Source: Planctomycetota bacterium (GTDB lineage Bacteria; Planctomycetota; Planctomycetia; Planctomycetales; Planctomycetaceae). Taken from it: a stretch of DNA of 14,086 bases. Location of the stretch: contig JAJRTM010000821.1 in the NCBI GenBank assembly GCA_024278285.1, positions 1 through 14,086 on the forward strand, in the 5' to 3' direction. The first letter of the stretch is position 1; each line of letters opens with the position of its first letter. The notes beneath the pieces are model-generated. The model saw nothing but the letters and a program-made list of their open reading frames with translations, was not told where the DNA came from and searched no databases. A program made the translations under genes and the position numbers. This document shows positions 1 through 7,981 of the stretch, in pieces.

Positions 1-276
1 AATTCTGTCTGCCCCGGTCCGGTCAGCAATACCGGCATGGTCGATGACGAACTGGATCGCTGCGAAGATAAACAGGCAGCGATTAAAAGAGTCATCGATG
101 CCTGCCCGCTTGGTGCAGTTCAGGGAAGAATGATCACAACAAACGAAGTCGCACAATCGATTGCTTACCTACTCAGCGATGCAGCTTCGATGGTTACCGG
201 AACCGCGATCACAATCGATGGCGGAAAATCACTCGGCGTTCCACCAGCCAATTCCTGGATTTCCACTTTAGATTGA
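1..276 (+). CDS. SDR-family oxidoreductase, C-terminal fragment
   Basis: The frame is open from the first base of the window and ends at the TGA at 274-276, giving the last 91 residues of a protein whose start lies outside. Near the visible N-terminus is CPGPVSNTGM, the Pro-Gly segment that follows the catalytic YxxxK region in classical short-chain dehydrogenases. The end carries the typical late-SDR pattern: a V-A-x-x-I-A-Y-L-L-S-D stretch, then GTAITIDGGKSLG, in which the D-G-G contributes to the nucleotide-binding fold. These enzymes are cytoplasmic NAD(P)-dependent oxidoreductases of about 250 aa. The Rossmann glycine motif and catalytic residues are outside the window, so substrate and cofactor cannot be judged. 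Family assignment is firm; the exact role is unknown. About 510 bp of repeat-rich non-coding DNA separates it from the next gene. Confidence 0.9.
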   Translation, partial: NSVCPGPVSNTGMVDDELDRCEDKQAAIKRVIDACPLGAVQGRMITTNEVAQSIAYLLSDAASMVTGTAITIDGGKSLGVPPANSWISTLD

Positions 277-396
277 CCTAACCCGGCGTAGCCTGAACCA
301 AGCAAGGGAAATTAAAATAACCACAGAGGTCCCAGCGCGGCATTGTCGCAACCAAACAAATAGTTGAACCACGAAAAACACGAAAAAAGGGGAAAA

Positions 397-428
397 TTGT
401 TTAACGGCAAGCCGAAGGCGACTGCGTA
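397..428 (+). repeat. REP-like repeat, copy 1
   Basis: A 32-bp sequence containing AACGGCAAGCCGAAGGCGA is identical, base for base, to 1999-2030. Its core of 29 bp recurs in reverse orientation at 2212-2240. All three copies are intergenic, as expected of a dispersed extragenic repeat family. No transposase is nearby. Confidence 0.85.
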
Positions 429-702
429 ATCAGGCCTGCCTGATCAGAAAGTCTCGAACCGCAAATGAACGTGTATTGTCGCGGATCATTTCTTTTCCCT
501 TTTCTTTGCGTCGCCGCGTCTTTGCGTGAAACCCTTTTTTGAAAAATAGTCGCTCCTTTTTGTTTTGCCTCAGTATTCTCGGTGCCTCAGTGGTTCACTT
601 CTTTCTTCTTTGTGTTAAAAATTTCTTGCCATTTTTCGCAGCATTTCGTTGATAAGATACTAATCGTAGCCGCAGGTTGGTACGTGATTCAGCCTGCATT
701 AC

Positions 703-731
703 TTGACCCAGTCTGCTTTACCGGTTAGAAG
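703..731 (+). promoter_or_regulatory. Possible sigma70-type promoter of hpnH
   Basis: TTGACC at 703-708 matches the -35 consensus at five of six positions. TAGAAG at 726-731, after a 17-bp spacer, is a modest -10. Transcription would begin near 738, giving a leader of about 50 nt before hpnH. Consensus matching alone supports it. Confidence 0.35.
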
Positions 732-777
732 GTATTTTGCTTCATTCTCTTTTTTGTTTTCTGCCGCATTTAATGAC

Positions 778-784
778 AGGAGGT
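778..784 (+). promoter_or_regulatory. Shine-Dalgarno site of hpnH
   Basis: AGGAGGT lies four bases before the GTG at 789. It is close to a perfect anti-16S match and decides the choice of a GTG start, because no in-frame ATG exists at this position. Confidence 0.8.
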
Positions 785-788
785 CAGC

Positions 789-1916
789 GTGGGTGTTCCC
801 GTTTCGCAAATGTGGACCGTTTCTTCTTACGTTTTGAAACAACGATTACTGGGGCGCAAACGATACCCGCTGGTATTAATGCTGGAACCACTGTTCCGTT
901 GCAATCTGGCGTGTGCAGGCTGCGGGAAAATTCAACATCCGGTTGATGTCTTGCGAGACCACTTGACCCCCGAACAATGCTTCGATGCCGTCGAACAATG
1001 CGGCGCCCCAATTGTTTCGATTCCGGGAGGCGAACCGTTACTGCATCCGCAGATTGATGAAATTGTTCGCGGACTGATCAAGCGGAAAAAATATATCTAC
1101 CTTTGCACAAACGGCTTGCTGCTGGAGAAAAACCTGGATCGATTCAAGCCAAGCAAGTACCTTTCTTTTTCGGTTCATATTGATGGATTAAAGCCGGAGC
1201 ATGATCGAGCTGTTTGTCGGGAAGGTGTTTATGAAAAAGCAATTTCAGCCATTCGACTGGCAATCGACAAAGGCTTTCGCGTGACAACAAACAGTACGTT
1301 TTTTCGAGACGCCGACCCGATTCGCGTTCGAGACCTGTTCGATGAACTGACATCAATCGGTGTGGAAGGGATGATGCTTTCCCCCGGTTATGAATATGAA
1401 AAAGCTCCCGATCAAAATCACTTTTTGCCACGTCAGGAAACGGTCTCTCTGTTTCAACAAATCTTCTCGATCACCAAACGAAGCTGGGCGTTTAATCAGA
1501 GTCCACTTTTCTTAGAATTCCTGAAAGGGCGTTGGGATTTGCACTGTACTCCCTGGGGGAATCCAACATACAACCTGTTCGGCTGGCAGAAACCATGTTA
1601 TTTGCTTGAAGAGGGATATGCTGAAACATTTGATGAACTGATGCAGCAAACCGAATGGTCACGATACGGCAGCGAAAGCGGCAACCCCAAGTGTGCCAAC
1701 TGCATGGTTCATTCCGGTTACGAAGCGACCGCCGTCGAACAAACATTCGGCAGTTGGAAAGGCTTCGCAAAAACAGTCTCGCTGGTACTGTTCGGCACTC
1801 CTGAAACAACACCCCAGCAACCCTCATCTTTAATGAATCTGGAGATTGCCGGGCAGAAAAACAAACCAAATAATTCACCCGTCACTTCAGAACTGGTCGA
1901 ATTAAAAATTGAGTAA
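789..1916 (+). CDS. hpnH: Adenosylhopane synthase HpnH, radical SAM
   Basis: The 375-aa protein is full length for HpnH, the cytoplasmic radical-SAM enzyme that adds a 5'-deoxyadenosyl group to diploptene (hopene). This is the first side-chain extension step towards C35 hopanoids. The N-terminal YVLKQ...GRKRYPLVLMLEP leader is characteristic. The 4Fe-4S cluster motif CxxxCxxC is C38, C42 and C45 (CNLACAGC), followed by the SAM-binding GGEPLLHP at 80-87. C106, in YLCTNG, falls at the position of a cysteine I recall as functionally important in the Streptomyces enzyme. Further cysteines lie near 254 (HCTPWGNPTYN) and in the C-terminal PKCANCMVH segment, probably structural. The GTG start is supported by a strong ribosome-binding site at 778-784. 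No squalene-hopene cyclase, hpnG or other hopanoid gene is in the window, so it stands alone here. The identification is secure by sequence pattern. Confidence 0.95.
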   Translation: MGVPVSQMWTVSSYVLKQRLLGRKRYPLVLMLEPLFRCNLACAGCGKIQHPVDVLRDHLTPEQCFDAVEQCGAPIVSIPGGEPLLHPQIDEIVRGLIKRKKYIYLCTNGLLLEKNLDRFKPSKYLSFSVHIDGLKPEHDRAVCREGVYEKAISAIRLAIDKGFRVTTNSTFFRDADPIRVRDLFDELTSIGVEGMMLSPGYEYEKAPDQNHFLPRQETVSLFQQIFSITKRSWAFNQSPLFLEFLKGRWDLHCTPWGNPTYNLFGWQKPCYLLEEGYAETFDELMQQTEWSRYGSESGNPKCANCMVHSGYEATAVEQTFGSWKGFAKTVSLVLFGTPETTPQQPSSLMNLEIAGQKNKPNNSPVTSELVELKIE

Positions 1917-1998
1917 GCATCGGCCAAACAATTTCTGCCGCATCTTTGATGCAGTAGGATGGTCTGCTTGCACCGATCAAATCCGATTTCCCTCGCAA

Positions 1999-2065
1999 TT
2001 GTTTAACGGCAAGCCGAAGGCGACTGCGTAGGCGGGCTGGACGGTGAAGGCTTGCCGTTAAGCAA
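1999..2065 (+). repeat. REP-like repeat copy 2 with matching inverted arm
   Basis: Positions 1999-2030 are identical to the 32-bp repeat at 397-428. Here an inverted partner of the first 17 bases follows: 1999-2015 pairs with 2049-2065 (GGCTTGCCGTTAAGCAA) with a single T-G exception, which would be a wobble pair in RNA. The result is a 17-bp stem with a loop of about 33 nt, the architecture of a palindromic REP/MITE-like unit. It lies downstream of hpnH and might also end its transcript. Confidence 0.8.
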
Positions 2066-2211
2066 AACGATAGCAACCGTCTCAGGTATCATGCCGAGTG
2101 ATGACAGTTTCGTTTTTTTCCTGGGATACCGTAAATGAATAATCATGGCACATTTGTTTCACGACAGTTAGAGCGTGATATTGGAACTCTTGAGTAATAG
2201 CAGACCTGTCC

Positions 2212-2240
2212 ACGCAGTCGCCTTCGGCTTGCCGTTAAAC
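2212..2240 (-). repeat. REP-like repeat, copy 3 (inverted)
   Basis: The reverse complement of 2212-2240 matches 29 consecutive bases of copies 1 and 2. With copy 2 it forms an inverted pair across 2031-2211. Confidence 0.85.
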
Positions 2241-2295
2241 GAATTACCTTTCATTGTGCAGATTCTATTGGAGGCAATCCTGCGCTACTTTGGAA

Positions 2296-3324
2296 CTAAG
2301 CTTGTTCGTGCGGGAAGGTGAGGACTTCTTTGATTGATTTGCAGCCGAGTAGCAACATCATCAGGCGATCAATTCCGAGTGCAACGCCGGAACATGGCGG
2401 GAGGCCGTTTTTCATCGCTGCGAGGAAACGTTTTGGTTGCGGAAGAGCTTGCGAGCCGTTTGTTTGACGTAATCGGTTTTGTTCGTGGCAGCGACTTTCC
2501 AGTTCGTCGGCATCGATCAACTCGTCGTAGCCATTACAGATTTCGATCCCGTTCAGATAAAGTTCGAATCGCTTGGCGACTCGCGGATCAGTACCTGAAA
2601 GTTTTGCCAATGCAGCCTGAGAAGCCGGGTAGTTATAGAGAAAAACGGCTTGTTGTTTCTTTAAGAAAGGTTCCACTTTTTCAGTGAGTAACAGATTGAG
2701 CCAGTTGTCTCGCTCGGATTGAGCTGCATCCTCACAAGTTTTATTTAACTGGTTATTCGGCTCTGAAAAACTGATGTGATGCGACCGAGCCAGTTCTTGT
2801 AATTGATTGACATCAAGATCGAAAATCGAAACGCCAAGTGTTTCGCGAAACGCTTCTTCGTAAGTGAGTCGCAAAAAGCGTGCAGGCAGAGTTTGCCTCG
2901 CTTGGGCGAAGAGGTGTTGAATTAACTTCTCGGTAAAATCGATCTGTTGTTGATCGGTCTCGCCGCACGCGTACCATTCCAGCATGGTGAATTCAGGATT
3001 GTGAAGTGTCCCCTGTTCTTCTTTTCGGAATGCTTTGCAAATCTGATAAATTCGGTCGGCTCCACTGGCAAGCAGTCGCTTCATGGCCAATTCAGGGGAT
3101 GTTTGCAAATAGCGGTTTGTGCCGTCACGATCATTCATCGGCACACAGAACGGTTCCAGATGTTCGTCAATGACCGATTCGCTCGAAAGCAGGGGGGTTT
3201 CCACTTCCCAGTATTGTTGCTGATGAAAGAACGTGCGAATTTCAGCCAGAATTTTTGCTCGCTGCTGCAATGTTTCCAGTGAAGCAAAGGATCGAAAACT
3301 GTCATCATCCGATTGAAGCGGCAT
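2296..3324 (-). CDS. epmA: EF-P lysine aminoacylase EpmA (GenX/PoxA)
   Basis: This 342-aa protein is a class II lysyl-tRNA synthetase paralogue without the anticodon-binding domain, close to the family's usual length of about 325 aa. EpmA activates (R)-beta-lysine made by EpmB and attaches it to a conserved lysine of elongation factor P, which relieves ribosome stalling at polyproline. Class II motifs are visible: motif 1 around VETPLLSSES (41-50), the TSPELAMKRLLA segment (75-86), motif 2 from R100 to Y118 (FRKEEQG, then HNPEFTMLEWY), and motif 3 at 313-326 (GVALGIDRLMMLLLG) with R320. The ELYLNGIEICNGYDEL segment (254-269) is also typical. It starts 23 bp downstream of the YkgJ-type gene on the same strand, so the two are probably cotranscribed. 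Neither epmB nor efp is in the window, so substrate and target are inferred from family knowledge only. Confidence 0.93.
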   Translation of the reverse strand: MPLQSDDDSFRSFASLETLQQRAKILAEIRTFFHQQQYWEVETPLLSSESVIDEHLEPFCVPMNDRDGTNRYLQTSPELAMKRLLASGADRIYQICKAFRKEEQGTLHNPEFTMLEWYACGETDQQQIDFTEKLIQHLFAQARQTLPARFLRLTYEEAFRETLGVSIFDLDVNQLQELARSHHISFSEPNNQLNKTCEDAAQSERDNWLNLLLTEKVEPFLKKQQAVFLYNYPASQAALAKLSGTDPRVAKRFELYLNGIEICNGYDELIDADELESRCHEQNRLRQTNGSQALPQPKRFLAAMKNGLPPCSGVALGIDRLMMLLLGCKSIKEVLTFPHEQA

Positions 3325-3347
3325 CTGATTTCTTTCAGCGATTCATC

Positions 3348-4070
3348 TCAGGCAGCTTCGCGATTTGGTTGATCGGATTGATACAGCTTGATTGTCTGTG
3401 GGGCTTCTTTTTGCATGGCTGCTTCTTCTGCCTGTTCGACTTCTTCTTGAGTGCTGATGCGTCTTGCGTAGACGTCGCGCAAAAACGCAGGGAACAATTC
3501 CCACGGCTTGGGGCTTCGGTTCCATGCCTCTGCGATTCGTTTGAAGAAGCCGACTTCGTAGCGGGCAATCATCAACTCGTGGGCAACTGCAAGCGGATCG
3601 ACATCTTCTTTGGCCCATTGTTTGGGGCAAAGTTTATAAGCAGGGACGTGTTCTTCGCGACCATATTCGGGAATGGTGTGTAAAATGGGCAATTCATTTT
3701 GCACATCGTACTTGGTCGGAAAAACTCGACAGGCAGAAGGGCGCCCCTGATACATTCCGCAGCGACTCACCCCTCGTGGATGCTCTTCACTTTTATCGCC
3801 CTCCTGAAGAAACTGACAACATTGTGTGCCAGGATGAATTTTGCTTTCGACCTGTTTCAGGCAAATAACAAAGGGAGTCTGCGGTTCATCTTGAAAATGA
3901 AAGTGCGGGGCGTAATTACCTGCGATTTCGCCTTGCGGATCTGCCCAGCGGCAGGCGAATTCCCAGAAGGTAAGATTGCTTTCCCGTTCGAGCCGAATCA
4001 CATCAGCACCGTTAATCGGTATCGCATAAGAGCGGCAACACCCCGCATGGCAATTTTCACACATTCCCAT
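3348..4070 (-). CDS. YkgJ-family CxxCxxCC cysteine-cluster protein
   Basis: The 240-aa protein begins with the family signature: C4, C7, C11 and C12 (CENCHAGCC). Further cysteines at 70, 84-85, 104, 114 and 148 include [17 protein letters not shown] (102-118), the conserved second half of the Zn/Fe-chelating domain. Members bind zinc or iron, are cytoplasmic, and have no settled biochemical role. The C-terminal third (about 190-240) is charged and helix-prone. The first ATG at 4070 has no convincing ribosome-binding site; the ATG two codons later would also keep every cysteine, so the start is uncertain by two residues. It is the first gene of a probable two-gene unit with epmA. The divergent nrdA starts 1 kb away on the other strand. 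Confidence 0.85.
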   Translation of the reverse strand: MGMCENCHAGCCRSYAIPINGADVIRLERESNLTFWEFACRWADPQGEIAGNYAPHFHFQDEPQTPFVICLKQVESKIHPGTQCCQFLQEGDKSEEHPRGVSRCGMYQGRPSACRVFPTKYDVQNELPILHTIPEYGREEHVPAYKLCPKQWAKEDVDPLAVAHELMIARYEVGFFKRIAEAWNRSPKPWELFPAFLRDVYARRISTQEEVEQAEEAAMQKEAPQTIKLYQSDQPNREAA

Positions 4071-4558
4071 TGGAGAGAGCCTAGCTTAACTATTAAGAGT
4101 GTTGGTAATTCGATGATGAGTAGTTGGAAATACCAGAGAATCGTCAAAATCCGGATAATCCGAATATCTTCGCACTTCTTATTGTTATCGAACTGATCAA
4201 GCAGCAAAGTTTAAGGGGATTTTGCAATGTGCTTCTAATGAGAAATGTTAAGAAAATTTCAAGAAAATATATATTTTTTGCTCTCCGGATTTTGACAGCG
4301 TTGCTGACCAATCATTTTTCCTATTCAGGCCTCGGCTGGGATTGCCCTAACCTCTGAAACAGACAGCGGAAAGGGCGATTGAAATCATGCGTAGATTACG
4401 AACAGATACGGGGGATTTTCCTCATTTTCCTCCCCTGAAACTATCGCCATTGTACAGTAGTTGCTCTTCTTGGAGATATTTTACTGACAATTTATCAACA
4501 TTGGTATTGTCACGCTATCCCCTTGTTCTCAAGCACTTAGCGAATTTTCAACAATTTG
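4071..4558. other. Non-coding, AT-rich region upstream of ykgJ-like gene and nrdA
   Basis: No gene, tRNA or recognisable structured RNA is seen. The stretch holds the unmapped promoter of the minus-strand ykgJ-epmA pair, an AT-rich run near 4240-4280, and a short palindrome CGGATAATCCG near 4153-4163. Short open frames on both strands here lack ribosome-binding sites and any family resemblance. Confidence 0.5.
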
Positions 4559-4606
4559 AAGTAATGCCTTGTGTCTCTTTTTGCCGAGACATACCATATT
4601 TAGTGT
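4559..4606 (+). promoter_or_regulatory. Probable NrdR-box pair controlling nrdA
   Basis: ATACCATATTTAGTGT at 4591-4606 matches the NrdR-box consensus (acaCwATATaTwGtgt, from memory) at 13 of 16 positions. A weaker box (10 of 16, ending TTGTGT) lies at 4559-4574. The two start points are 32 bp apart, about three helical turns, with a 16-bp gap, which is the spacing known for NrdR operators. The downstream box touches the -35 hexamer, as expected for a repressor. NrdR is an ATP-cone repressor of ribonucleotide reductase genes; its gene is not in the window. Confidence 0.65.
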
Positions 4607-4633
4607 TGACACTTTGGAAAGTTCCTTTATATT
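4606..4633 (+). promoter_or_regulatory. Sigma70-type promoter of nrdA
   Basis: TTGACA at 4606-4611 is a perfect -35 hexamer. TATATT at 4628-4633, after a 16-bp spacer, is a five-of-six -10. Transcription would begin near 4640, about 430 nt before nrdA. Overlap with the NrdR-like box at 4591-4606 strengthens the call. Confidence 0.65.
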
Positions 4634-5071
4634 GGGTCTCTCGCTCAAATGTCCCACGAGATTCGCAAGACGCCTGCAGTGGAAAAATATGTGTGAGATG
4701 TTTACGGGCCTGACACGAAGCCGCTTTTTGGGAAGGCTGCAAACTTTGTGGAAAGAGTCGTTTTTCCAGAGTTTGTACAGTGTCGTATGAGTTGTTTTTC
4801 TGATGGAGATTGACGGAATGGAATCAGTCGTGCTGAGTACCTCTCCTCCCTCATTTTGTGGCAAAACGAAATGGGCATTTCAAAACAGAATTTTCTGGAA
4901 ATTCTTCATCAATAACGGAAGAGTTCGTCCGTTCCCTTTTTCGAAAAGGTAGTCCCTTTTTCGCTTCCAATGTGTTGCAGAGGTGATTTTTGCGCGCATT
5001 TGCGAAACAGGAAAGTGGTCATAAGTATATTTCACGTCAGTATGGAAACAAATATTCAGGAGTAAATAGGA
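4634..5071 (+). other. Long untranslated leader of nrdA
   Basis: If the promoter at 4606-4633 is used, the mRNA has a leader of about 430 nt. It contains small stem-loops: 4749-4754 with 4763-4768 (TGGAAA/TTTCCA), and 4887-4893 with 4899-4905 (AGAATTT/AAATTCT). It also holds an 11-bp direct repeat TCCCTTTTTCG at 4933-4943 and 4953-4963, exactly 20 bp apart. I recognise no known riboswitch. A second promoter closer to the gene is possible but not visible as a good consensus. Confidence 0.4.
5058..5062 (+). promoter_or_regulatory. Shine-Dalgarno site of nrdA
   Basis: AGGAG lies nine bases before the ATG at 5072 and fixes that start. Confidence 0.7.
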
Positions 5072-7927
5072 ATGGCACGTCCCCAAACGGATTGGATTGT
5101 TAGAAAACGCGACGGTCGAGTCGTCCCATTTGACTTGGCTCGCATCGGCAAGGCGATGGAGAATTCCTTTCGTGCAGAGTTGAATCTGGCGGATAATCAA
5201 CCTCTTGAAGAAGAAGTTCTGAATCAGATCAAGCTGATTGCGACCGGGGTTTCCGAACAGATTGAATCGACCGCTTCGACCAAACAGGGTGTTGATGTTG
5301 AACACGTGCAAGATGCAGTAGAAATGCTGATGATGAAGTACGGGCATTACCGTGTTGCTCGTCGATACATTGTTTATCGAGCAGAACATGCGAAGCTGCG
5401 TGCTTTGCGGGGAGAAGAGGGGTTTGCAGATGAAGGACCGGAGCGAGTTCAAACGCATGTTGAACTTGATGAAGGGACTCGCGTTGCGTTCGATCCGAAT
5501 CGTATCTCTCAGAAATTAGCCGATGCCTGCAAAGGACTGGAAGATACCTGTTCAGCCGAAGCGTTGATGGAAGAAGTGCTTAAATCGATCTACAATGGCA
5601 TCACGACCAAAGAAATTTACCGGGCGATGATTCTGGCTGCCCGCACGCGTATCGAAATCGATCCCGCCTACGATACCGTTGCGGCTCGATTGATGCTCAA
5701 TGTGATCTATCACGACACGCTTGGCTCTGTCCCTCCCACGAGAAAATTGGAGCAGGTTTATCGCAATCAGTTTGAACATTATGTGATCGACGGAATCACT
5801 TCCGAACGACTCACTCCAGAACTGCGGGAGTTCAATCTGACCAAGCTCGCTAATGCACTCCAGCCCAAGCGAGATGAATTGTTCCAGTATCTTGGCGTTC
5901 AAACAATTTATGATCGCTACCTGATTCATATTGATGGTCGCAGGATTGAAACGCCTCAGTTTTTCTGGATGCGTGTTGCGATGGGACTTGCGATCAATGA
6001 AGCAGACGAGCGGGAAGAATGGGCAATTCGATTTTATGAAATGCTCTCGACAATGCGATTCACTTCCGCAACGCCCACGCTGTTCAATTCCGCAACGTTA
6101 CACCCACAACTTAGTTCCTGCTATCTTTCCACAGTTGAAGATAACCTGGATCATATCTTCAAGGTGATTTCCGATAACGCGAAACTTTCCAAGTGGGCTG
6201 GCGGATTGGGGAACGACTGGACGAACATCCGAGCAACCAACTCGCACATTCATGGCACCAACGGGCAGTCACAGGGCGTGATTCCGTTTTTGAAAGTTGT
6301 CAACGATACCGCGGTCGCTGTCAATCAGGGAGGCAAACGCAAAGGAGCCGTCTGTGCTTACCTGGAAACCTGGCATCTCGATATCGAAGATTTTCTCGAA
6401 CTGCGAAAAAACACGGGAGATGACCGTCGTCGAACTCACGATATGCACACCGCGAACTGGATTCCCGATCTGTTTATGAAACGTGTGCAAAATGGCGAAG
6501 ACTGGACTCTGTTCAGCCCGGACGATGTGCCCGATCTTCACGATTTAACCGGCAAAGCGTTTGAAGAACGGTATGCTCATTACGAAAAACTCGCAGTGGA
6601 AGGCGAGTTCGAAATGTCTCGCAAAGTTAATGCGGTCGAACTTTGGCGAAAAATGTTGACACGGTTGTTTGAAACAGGACACCCCTGGATAACCTGGAAA
6701 GACCCTTCCAACATCCGTTCGCCACAGGATCATTGCGGGGTTGTTCACAGCAGTAACCTTTGCACAGAAATTCTGCTCAACACTTCTGAAGACGAAACGG
6801 CTGTCTGTAATCTTGGTTCGATCAACCTGAAAAACCATATTCGAAATGGGCAACTCGATCTGGCAATGCTGGAGGAAACCGTTCATGTTGCGATGCGAAT
6901 GCTCGATAATGTGATCGACATTAACTACTACCCGACACCGGAATCGGCGAACGCGAATCAAAGGCATCGTCCGATTGGCTTGGGACTAATGGGTTTTCAA
7001 GATGCGTTACTCTCTCAGGGAATCAGCTATACCAGCGACGAAGCCGTCGAATTTGCAGACCGCAGCATGGAAGCGATTTCCTACTTCGCGATTCTTGCTT
7101 CTTCTAAATTAGCCGCCGAACGGGGACGTTATTCCAGTTACAAAGGTTCCAAATGGGATCGCGGATTACTGCCGATTGATACTATCGAACTGCTCGAACA
7201 AGAACGCGGGCAGGCATTGGATATGGATCGCACGACGACGATGGATTGGGACAAAGTTCGTCAATCGATCAGCGAACATGGCATGCGGCACAGCAACTGC
7301 ATGGCGATTGCACCGACTGCAACGATCTCGACAATCATCGGCGTTTCGCAGTCCATCGAGCCGAGCTACAAACTTCTGTATGTGAAAAGTAATCTCTCGG
7401 GTGAATTCACACAGGTAAACCGGTTGCTTGTTGATGAACTGAAAAGTCATAACCTCTGGGATGCAGACATGCTCGGTGCGTTGAAATATTATGATGGCTC
7501 GCTGGCTGAAATCGACCGGGTTCCAGCCGAGATTAAAGAGCGATACAAAACCGCTTTTGAAGTCGAAGCTCACTGGTTACTCGAATGTGCATCGCGGCGA
7601 CAAAAATGGATCGACATGGGACAATCATTGAACCTGTATATGCACGCTCCGAGCGGTCCCAAACTGCACGACATGTATATGGAATCGTGGAAAAAAGGCC
7701 TCAAGACGACTTACTACCTCCGCAGTTTAGCGGCAACCCAGGTGGAAAAATCAACGGTCGATATCAACAAATTCGGCATCCAACCTCGCTGGATGAAAAA
7801 CAAATCCGAATCAGGAAACATCCGCCTGGACCGCCCGCACGATGAACTGGAAACAACAGAAATCCCAGCCACCATGGTCGGACAAACCTGTGACCCAGAC
7901 AACCCGGACTGCGAGGCATGTCAGTAG
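5072..7927 (+). CDS. nrdA: Class I ribonucleotide reductase, alpha subunit
   Basis: The 951-aa catalytic subunit reduces ribonucleoside diphosphates to deoxyribonucleotides. Two ATP-cone domains open the protein: about 7-105 ([22 protein letters not shown]) and about 126-215 ([20 protein letters not shown]). It is therefore longer than a standard one-cone NrdA (about 760 aa) and resembles multi-cone forms such as that of Chlamydia. Catalytic residues are complete: C350 (SSCYLS) and C579 (AVCNLGS) form the redox pair, C564 is the thiyl radical site within NLCTE with N562 and E566, and Y881-Y882 complete the radical path. The tail ends with C940, C947 and C950 ([11 protein letters not shown]), the shuttle cysteines reduced by thioredoxin or glutaredoxin. 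The specificity-site loop lies near 376-402. Two cones suggest dATP-controlled oligomerisation. Its partner nrdB follows after a 1.1-kb accessory block, an unusual split. Confidence 0.97.
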   Translation: MARPQTDWIVRKRDGRVVPFDLARIGKAMENSFRAELNLADNQPLEEEVLNQIKLIATGVSEQIESTASTKQGVDVEHVQDAVEMLMMKYGHYRVARRYIVYRAEHAKLRALRGEEGFADEGPERVQTHVELDEGTRVAFDPNRISQKLADACKGLEDTCSAEALMEEVLKSIYNGITTKEIYRAMILAARTRIEIDPAYDTVAARLMLNVIYHDTLGSVPPTRKLEQVYRNQFEHYVIDGITSERLTPELREFNLTKLANALQPKRDELFQYLGVQTIYDRYLIHIDGRRIETPQFFWMRVAMGLAINEADEREEWAIRFYEMLSTMRFTSATPTLFNSATLHPQLSSCYLSTVEDNLDHIFKVISDNAKLSKWAGGLGNDWTNIRATNSHIHGTNGQSQGVIPFLKVVNDTAVAVNQGGKRKGAVCAYLETWHLDIEDFLELRKNTGDDRRRTHDMHTANWIPDLFMKRVQNGEDWTLFSPDDVPDLHDLTGKAFEERYAHYEKLAVEGEFEMSRKVNAVELWRKMLTRLFETGHPWITWKDPSNIRSPQDHCGVVHSSNLCTEILLNTSEDETAVCNLGSINLKNHIRNGQLDLAMLEETVHVAMRMLDNVIDINYYPTPESANANQRHRPIGLGLMGFQDALLSQGISYTSDEAVEFADRSMEAISYFAILASSKLAAERGRYSSYKGSKWDRGLLPIDTIELLEQERGQALDMDRTTTMDWDKVRQSISEHGMRHSNCMAIAPTATISTIIGVSQSIEPSYKLLYVKSNLSGEFTQVNRLLVDELKSHNLWDADMLGALKYYDGSLAEIDRVPAEIKERYKTAFEVEAHWLLECASRRQKWIDMGQSLNLYMHAPSGPKLHDMYMESWKKGLKTTYYLRSLAATQVEKSTVDINKFGIQPRWMKNKSESGNIRLDRPHDELETTEIPATMVGQTCDPDNPDCEACQ

Positions 7928-7929
7928 GA

Positions 7930-7961
7930 TAGGCGTTAGGTAGTAGGGATTAGGCGTTAGG
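7930..7961 (+). repeat. Direct repeat TAGGCGTTAGG, two copies
   Basis: TAGGCGTTAGG occurs at 7930-7940 and 7951-7961, 21 bp apart, directly after the nrdA stop codon. Between them is TAGTAGGG, part of the 13-bp inverted repeat that bounds the accessory block. Confidence 0.75.
7937..7949 (+). repeat. Left arm of 13-bp inverted repeat around accessory block
   Basis: TAGGTAGTAGGGA is the exact reverse complement of 9006-9018. The two arms enclose the four-helix-bundle fragment, the HEPN gene and its partner, about 1.08 kb in total. They may mark the ends of an inserted or recombined segment. Confidence 0.7.
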
Positions 7962-7981
7962 ATTTGTGAGGAGAGTATTTT

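Larger units (their letters stand above)
277..788. other. Non-coding region rich in dispersed repeat words
   Basis: No credible gene is seen here. The left two-thirds (319-598) contains several short phrases that resemble intergenic repeat words I know from many environmental bacteria: AACCACAGAGG at 319-329, an ACCACGAAAAACACG-type run at 366-390, a CTTTGCGT...CTTTGCGTG block at 504-533, and a CCTCAG...GCCTCAGTGG block at 568-598. A REP-like repeat copy is at 397-428, immediately followed by a small palindrome (429-444, arms ATCAGGC/GCCTGAT). The right third (about 640-788) is the probable promoter and leader of hpnH. Confidence 0.6.
1917..2295. other. Non-coding region between convergent hpnH and epmA
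   Basis: No gene is seen. The stretch separates the ends of hpnH (plus) and epmA (minus). It contains two REP-like repeat copies in opposite orientation (1999-2030 and 2212-2240) enclosing about 180 bp. A stem-loop at 1999-2065 could serve as a transcription end, although no T-run follows it. Confidence 0.6.

Noticed and set aside
3255..3683. 142-codon plus-strand open frame opposite epmA and the YkgJ-type gene
   Set aside because: It is antisense to two well-supported genes, spans their junction and has no family resemblance.
4492..4500. Possible DnaA box (TTATCAACA) upstream of nrdA
   Set aside because: One mismatch to TTATCCACA and no convincing second box. A single near-match in an AT-rich region is expected by chance.
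4387..4713. 108-codon open frame on the plus strand
   Set aside because: It covers the NrdR-like box and the promoter, lacks a ribosome-binding site and resembles no protein family.
4634..5071. B12 or other riboswitch in the nrdA leader
   Set aside because: No B12-box-like sequence or other known conserved core could be found, and a class I enzyme does not need cobalamin.
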